A stretch of DNA of 15,162 nt, taken from the NCBI GenBank assembly GCA_028705545.1, contig JAQWDG010000003.1, forward strand, positions 1-15,162, in the 5' to 3' direction. The DNA comes from Methanoregula sp. GTDB lineage: Archaea; Halobacteriota; Methanomicrobia; Methanomicrobiales; Methanospirillaceae. The position numbers were made by a program, and so were the translations under genes. Position 1 is the first letter of the stretch. Each line of letters begins with the position of its first letter. This document shows, piece by piece, positions 13,613 to 15,162 of this stretch. The notes beneath the pieces were generated by a model, which was not told the DNA's origin, made no database searches, and worked only from the letters and a program-made list of their open reading frames with translations.

Positions 13613-14667
13613 TCAAAGAGAAGGTCTTTGACAAGTCGAAGTGGATGCAGCTGCCCAGGGACGTTGTGATCGGCCACGACGTGCTCGGGCAGGTAGTCCC
13701 GGTCTGTGAAGACTTAAAGCTGGGCAAATCCGCATTTCTGATCTCCGGGAAAAGCACGATGGAACGGGCGGGCAGGGCCGTGCAGGAGTACCTTTCCCGT
13801 TCAGGGAGTGTACAGGTTTTTATCGCGGAGGAGATCAGCCCGGCAATAATAAAAGAGGCGGAGGAGGCCGCACAGGGTGCCGATTTCGTTGTCGGCGTCG
13901 GCGGCGGCCGGGTGATCGATACCGCAAAGATCGTGTCGTACAACCTCGACCGCCAGTTTATTTCCGTCCCGACCGCAGCGTCCCACGACGGGATCGCCTC
14001 GGCCCGGGCCTCGGTCCCGACAAGCGAAGGCAATGTCTCCTTAGAAGCCCACCCGCCGGCTGCGATCATCGCCGATACCGGGGTTATTGCTTTGGCACCC
14101 CACCGGCTCCTCGCTGCCGGCTGTGCCGATGTAATCTCCAATTATACCGCGATCCTCGACTGGGAGCTCGCGCACCGGATCAGGGGCGAGCCGATGAGCG
14201 AGTACGCGATCGCTCTCTCGAAGATGACCGCCGAGATCCTCGTGAAAAACGCCGATATCATCAAACCCCACCAGGAGGAGTCGGCGTGGTTTGTGACAAA
14301 GGCGCTCGTCTCAAGCGGCGTTGCAATGAGCATTGCCGGCTCGTCCCGCCCGGCAAGCGGCGGGGAGCACAAATTTTCGCACGCCCTTGACCTGATCGCC
14401 CCGGGTAAGGCCCTGCATGGCGAGAGCTGCGGGATCGGCACTATCATCTCGATGTACCTGCACGGCGGCGACTGGCGGGGGATCCGCACCTCCCTAAAAA
14501 AGATCGGCGCCCCGACGACCCCGGCCGATCTCGGGATCAGCGACGAGATCGCAGTCGAGGCACTCCTGATGGCAAAGACTATCCGTCCGGAGCGCTTCAC
14601 GATCTTTGATACAGGAATCACGAAGGAATCGGCACAGCGGCTTGTTTCGATGCTCTATTCCGAGTGA
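13588..14667 (+). CDS. egsA: sn-Glycerol-1-phosphate dehydrogenase [NAD(P)+]
   Basis: The enzyme reduces dihydroxyacetone phosphate to sn-glycerol-1-phosphate, the first committed step of archaeal ether-lipid backbones. The 359 residues match the family length. An N-terminal nucleotide-binding half carries the GGG motif GVGGGRVIDTAK, then SVPTAASHDGIASARAS for substrate and cofactor, and the C-terminal helical half holds likely zinc ligands: Asp181 in GCADVISN, His261 or His265 in GGEHKFSHALD, and His277 in LHGESCG. Cytosolic, no signal peptide. The ATG at 13588 has no Shine-Dalgarno, and a TATA box about 30 bases upstream supports a leaderless mRNA. The UPF0179 gene follows after 34 bases on the same strand. 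Sharing a promoter region with membrane-protein genes may link lipid synthesis to membrane biogenesis, but that is inference. Confidence 0.96.
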   Translation: MSPDAIKVLKEKVFDKSKWMQLPRDVVIGHDVLGQVVPVCEDLKLGKSAFLISGKSTMERAGRAVQEYLSRSGSVQVFIAEEISPAIIKEAEEAAQGADFVVGVGGGRVIDTAKIVSYNLDRQFISVPTAASHDGIASARASVPTSEGNVSLEAHPPAAIIADTGVIALAPHRLLAAGCADVISNYTAILDWELAHRIRGEPMSEYAIALSKMTAEILVKNADIIKPHQEESAWFVTKALVSSGVAMSIAGSSRPASGGEHKFSHALDLIAPGKALHGESCGIGTIISMYLHGGDWRGIRTSLKKIGAPTTPADLGISDEIAVEALLMAKTIRPERFTIFDTGITKESAQRLVSMLYSE

Positions 14668-14701
14668 GCCAGGGTATTCTATGCAGTGGAAGGGATTTGG
14701 C

Positions 14702-15148
14702 ATGGCAGAAACAAAAACGAAAGTGACGCTCGTCGGGACCGTCCTCGCAAAGCCCGGCACCGAGTTCATCTACGAGGGCGAGTCCCCGGAATGCGGGACC
14801 TGCAAGGTAAAAAAGGCCTGCCATAACCTCAACAAGGGGCACCGGTACCGGGTGGTTTCGGTCAGGAGCACCCACCACGAATGCCCGGTCCACTACAACG
14901 GGGCGACCGCGGTCGAAGTAACCGAGGCACCGGTTTCCATGCTCATCAGCGCGGACAAGGCAATCGTCAACTCGAAGATCAAGATCGAGTTTTCCTGCAA
15001 CAAGACGGACTGCCGGAGTTATCCCCTCTGCCGTCCCGACGGCGTTGTCGAGGGCGAGAAGTACGTGGTCGGCGACGTGCTCGGGAACGCCTCCGATATC
15101 TGCGGCAAGGGCCGGGCCTTAAAACTGGTCGAAGTCCGGCCGGCATAA
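14702..15148 (+). CDS. UPF0179 family cysteine-rich protein
   Basis: The protein has 148 residues and belongs to the archaeal UPF0179 family, recognised from the opening VTLVGTVLAKPGTEFIYEG, then CGTCKVKKACHNLNKGHRYRV and CNKTDCRSYPLCRPDG. It has eight cysteines (31, 34, 40, 61, 99, 104, 110, 134), which suggests bound zinc or an iron-sulfur cluster; neither is proven. No membrane segment or signal peptide is seen. ATG 14702 is preferred because the family begins with a few polar residues before the TLVGT strand. An in-frame ATG at 14681, with GGGT 7 bases upstream, would add seven residues and cannot be excluded. It lies 34 bases after egsA and is probably co-transcribed. The function is unknown. 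Confidence 0.88.
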   Translation: MAETKTKVTLVGTVLAKPGTEFIYEGESPECGTCKVKKACHNLNKGHRYRVVSVRSTHHECPVHYNGATAVEVTEAPVSMLISADKAIVNSKIKIEFSCNKTDCRSYPLCRPDGVVEGEKYVVGDVLGNASDICGKGRALKLVEVRPA

Positions 15149-15162
15149 TCCCCGTTTTCCCG

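Noticed and set aside
1..15162. CRISPR array, insertion sequence or prophage
   Set aside because: No regularly spaced direct repeats, transposase, integrase or phage structural gene was found on either strand.

Overview
The window looks like a chromosomal segment of a methanogenic archaeon, most likely a member of the Methanomicrobiales (Methanoregula-like). The evidence is a set of archaeal housekeeping genes: sn-glycerol-1-phosphate dehydrogenase for archaeal ether lipids, archaeal/eukaryote-type prolyl-tRNA synthetase without an inserted editing domain, DUF63, UPF0179 and an Nbp35-like Mrp ATPase. It is supported by a secreted protein ending in a PGF-CTERM-type archaeosortase signal, a NosD-like beta-helix of the methanogen type, AT-rich archaeal TATA boxes and several probably leaderless starts. 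The species is inferred from protein style only.

Layout. Positions 1-67 hold a tRNA-Gly(CCC) on the minus strand, cut by the window edge. A secreted PGF-CTERM protein (298-1233) follows behind a leader with three consecutive hairpins. Then comes a gene-poor stretch with one small exported protein on the minus strand (1539-1775). Positions 2001-5216 form the most unusual part: a winged-helix/FHA protein, a transmembrane Ser/Thr kinase with an extracellular NosD-like beta-helix, and a 63-residue protein made of two zinc-knuckle repeats. I read these as a candidate phospho-signalling cassette running from a surface sensor through the kinase to a phospho-threonine-binding DNA-binding protein. On the minus strand, an HD-domain dGTPase-like hydrolase (5224-6411) meets this cluster tail to tail with 7 bases between stops, and a PEBP/YbhB-like protein with an altered pocket (6570-7028) lies behind it.

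A 485-base gap (7029-7513) with dense inverted repeats and five G-runs precedes an Mrp/Nbp35 iron-sulfur carrier and a tightly linked unknown 102-residue protein. A double zinc-ribbon protein (8906-9361) follows, with a 16-bp perfect palindrome next to its TATA box. It ends toward a minus-strand surface protein (9462-10430). The minus-strand operon DUF63 - SpoIIM-like - proS (13576 down to 10675) is tightly packed, with an 8-base overlap and then a 15-base gap. It diverges from egsA and the UPF0179 gene (13588-15148) across only 11 bases, so each promoter must lie inside the opposite gene.

Functionally the right half is information processing and membrane-lipid housekeeping, and the left half is cell-surface and signalling genes. 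No CRISPR array, insertion sequence or prophage gene was seen.
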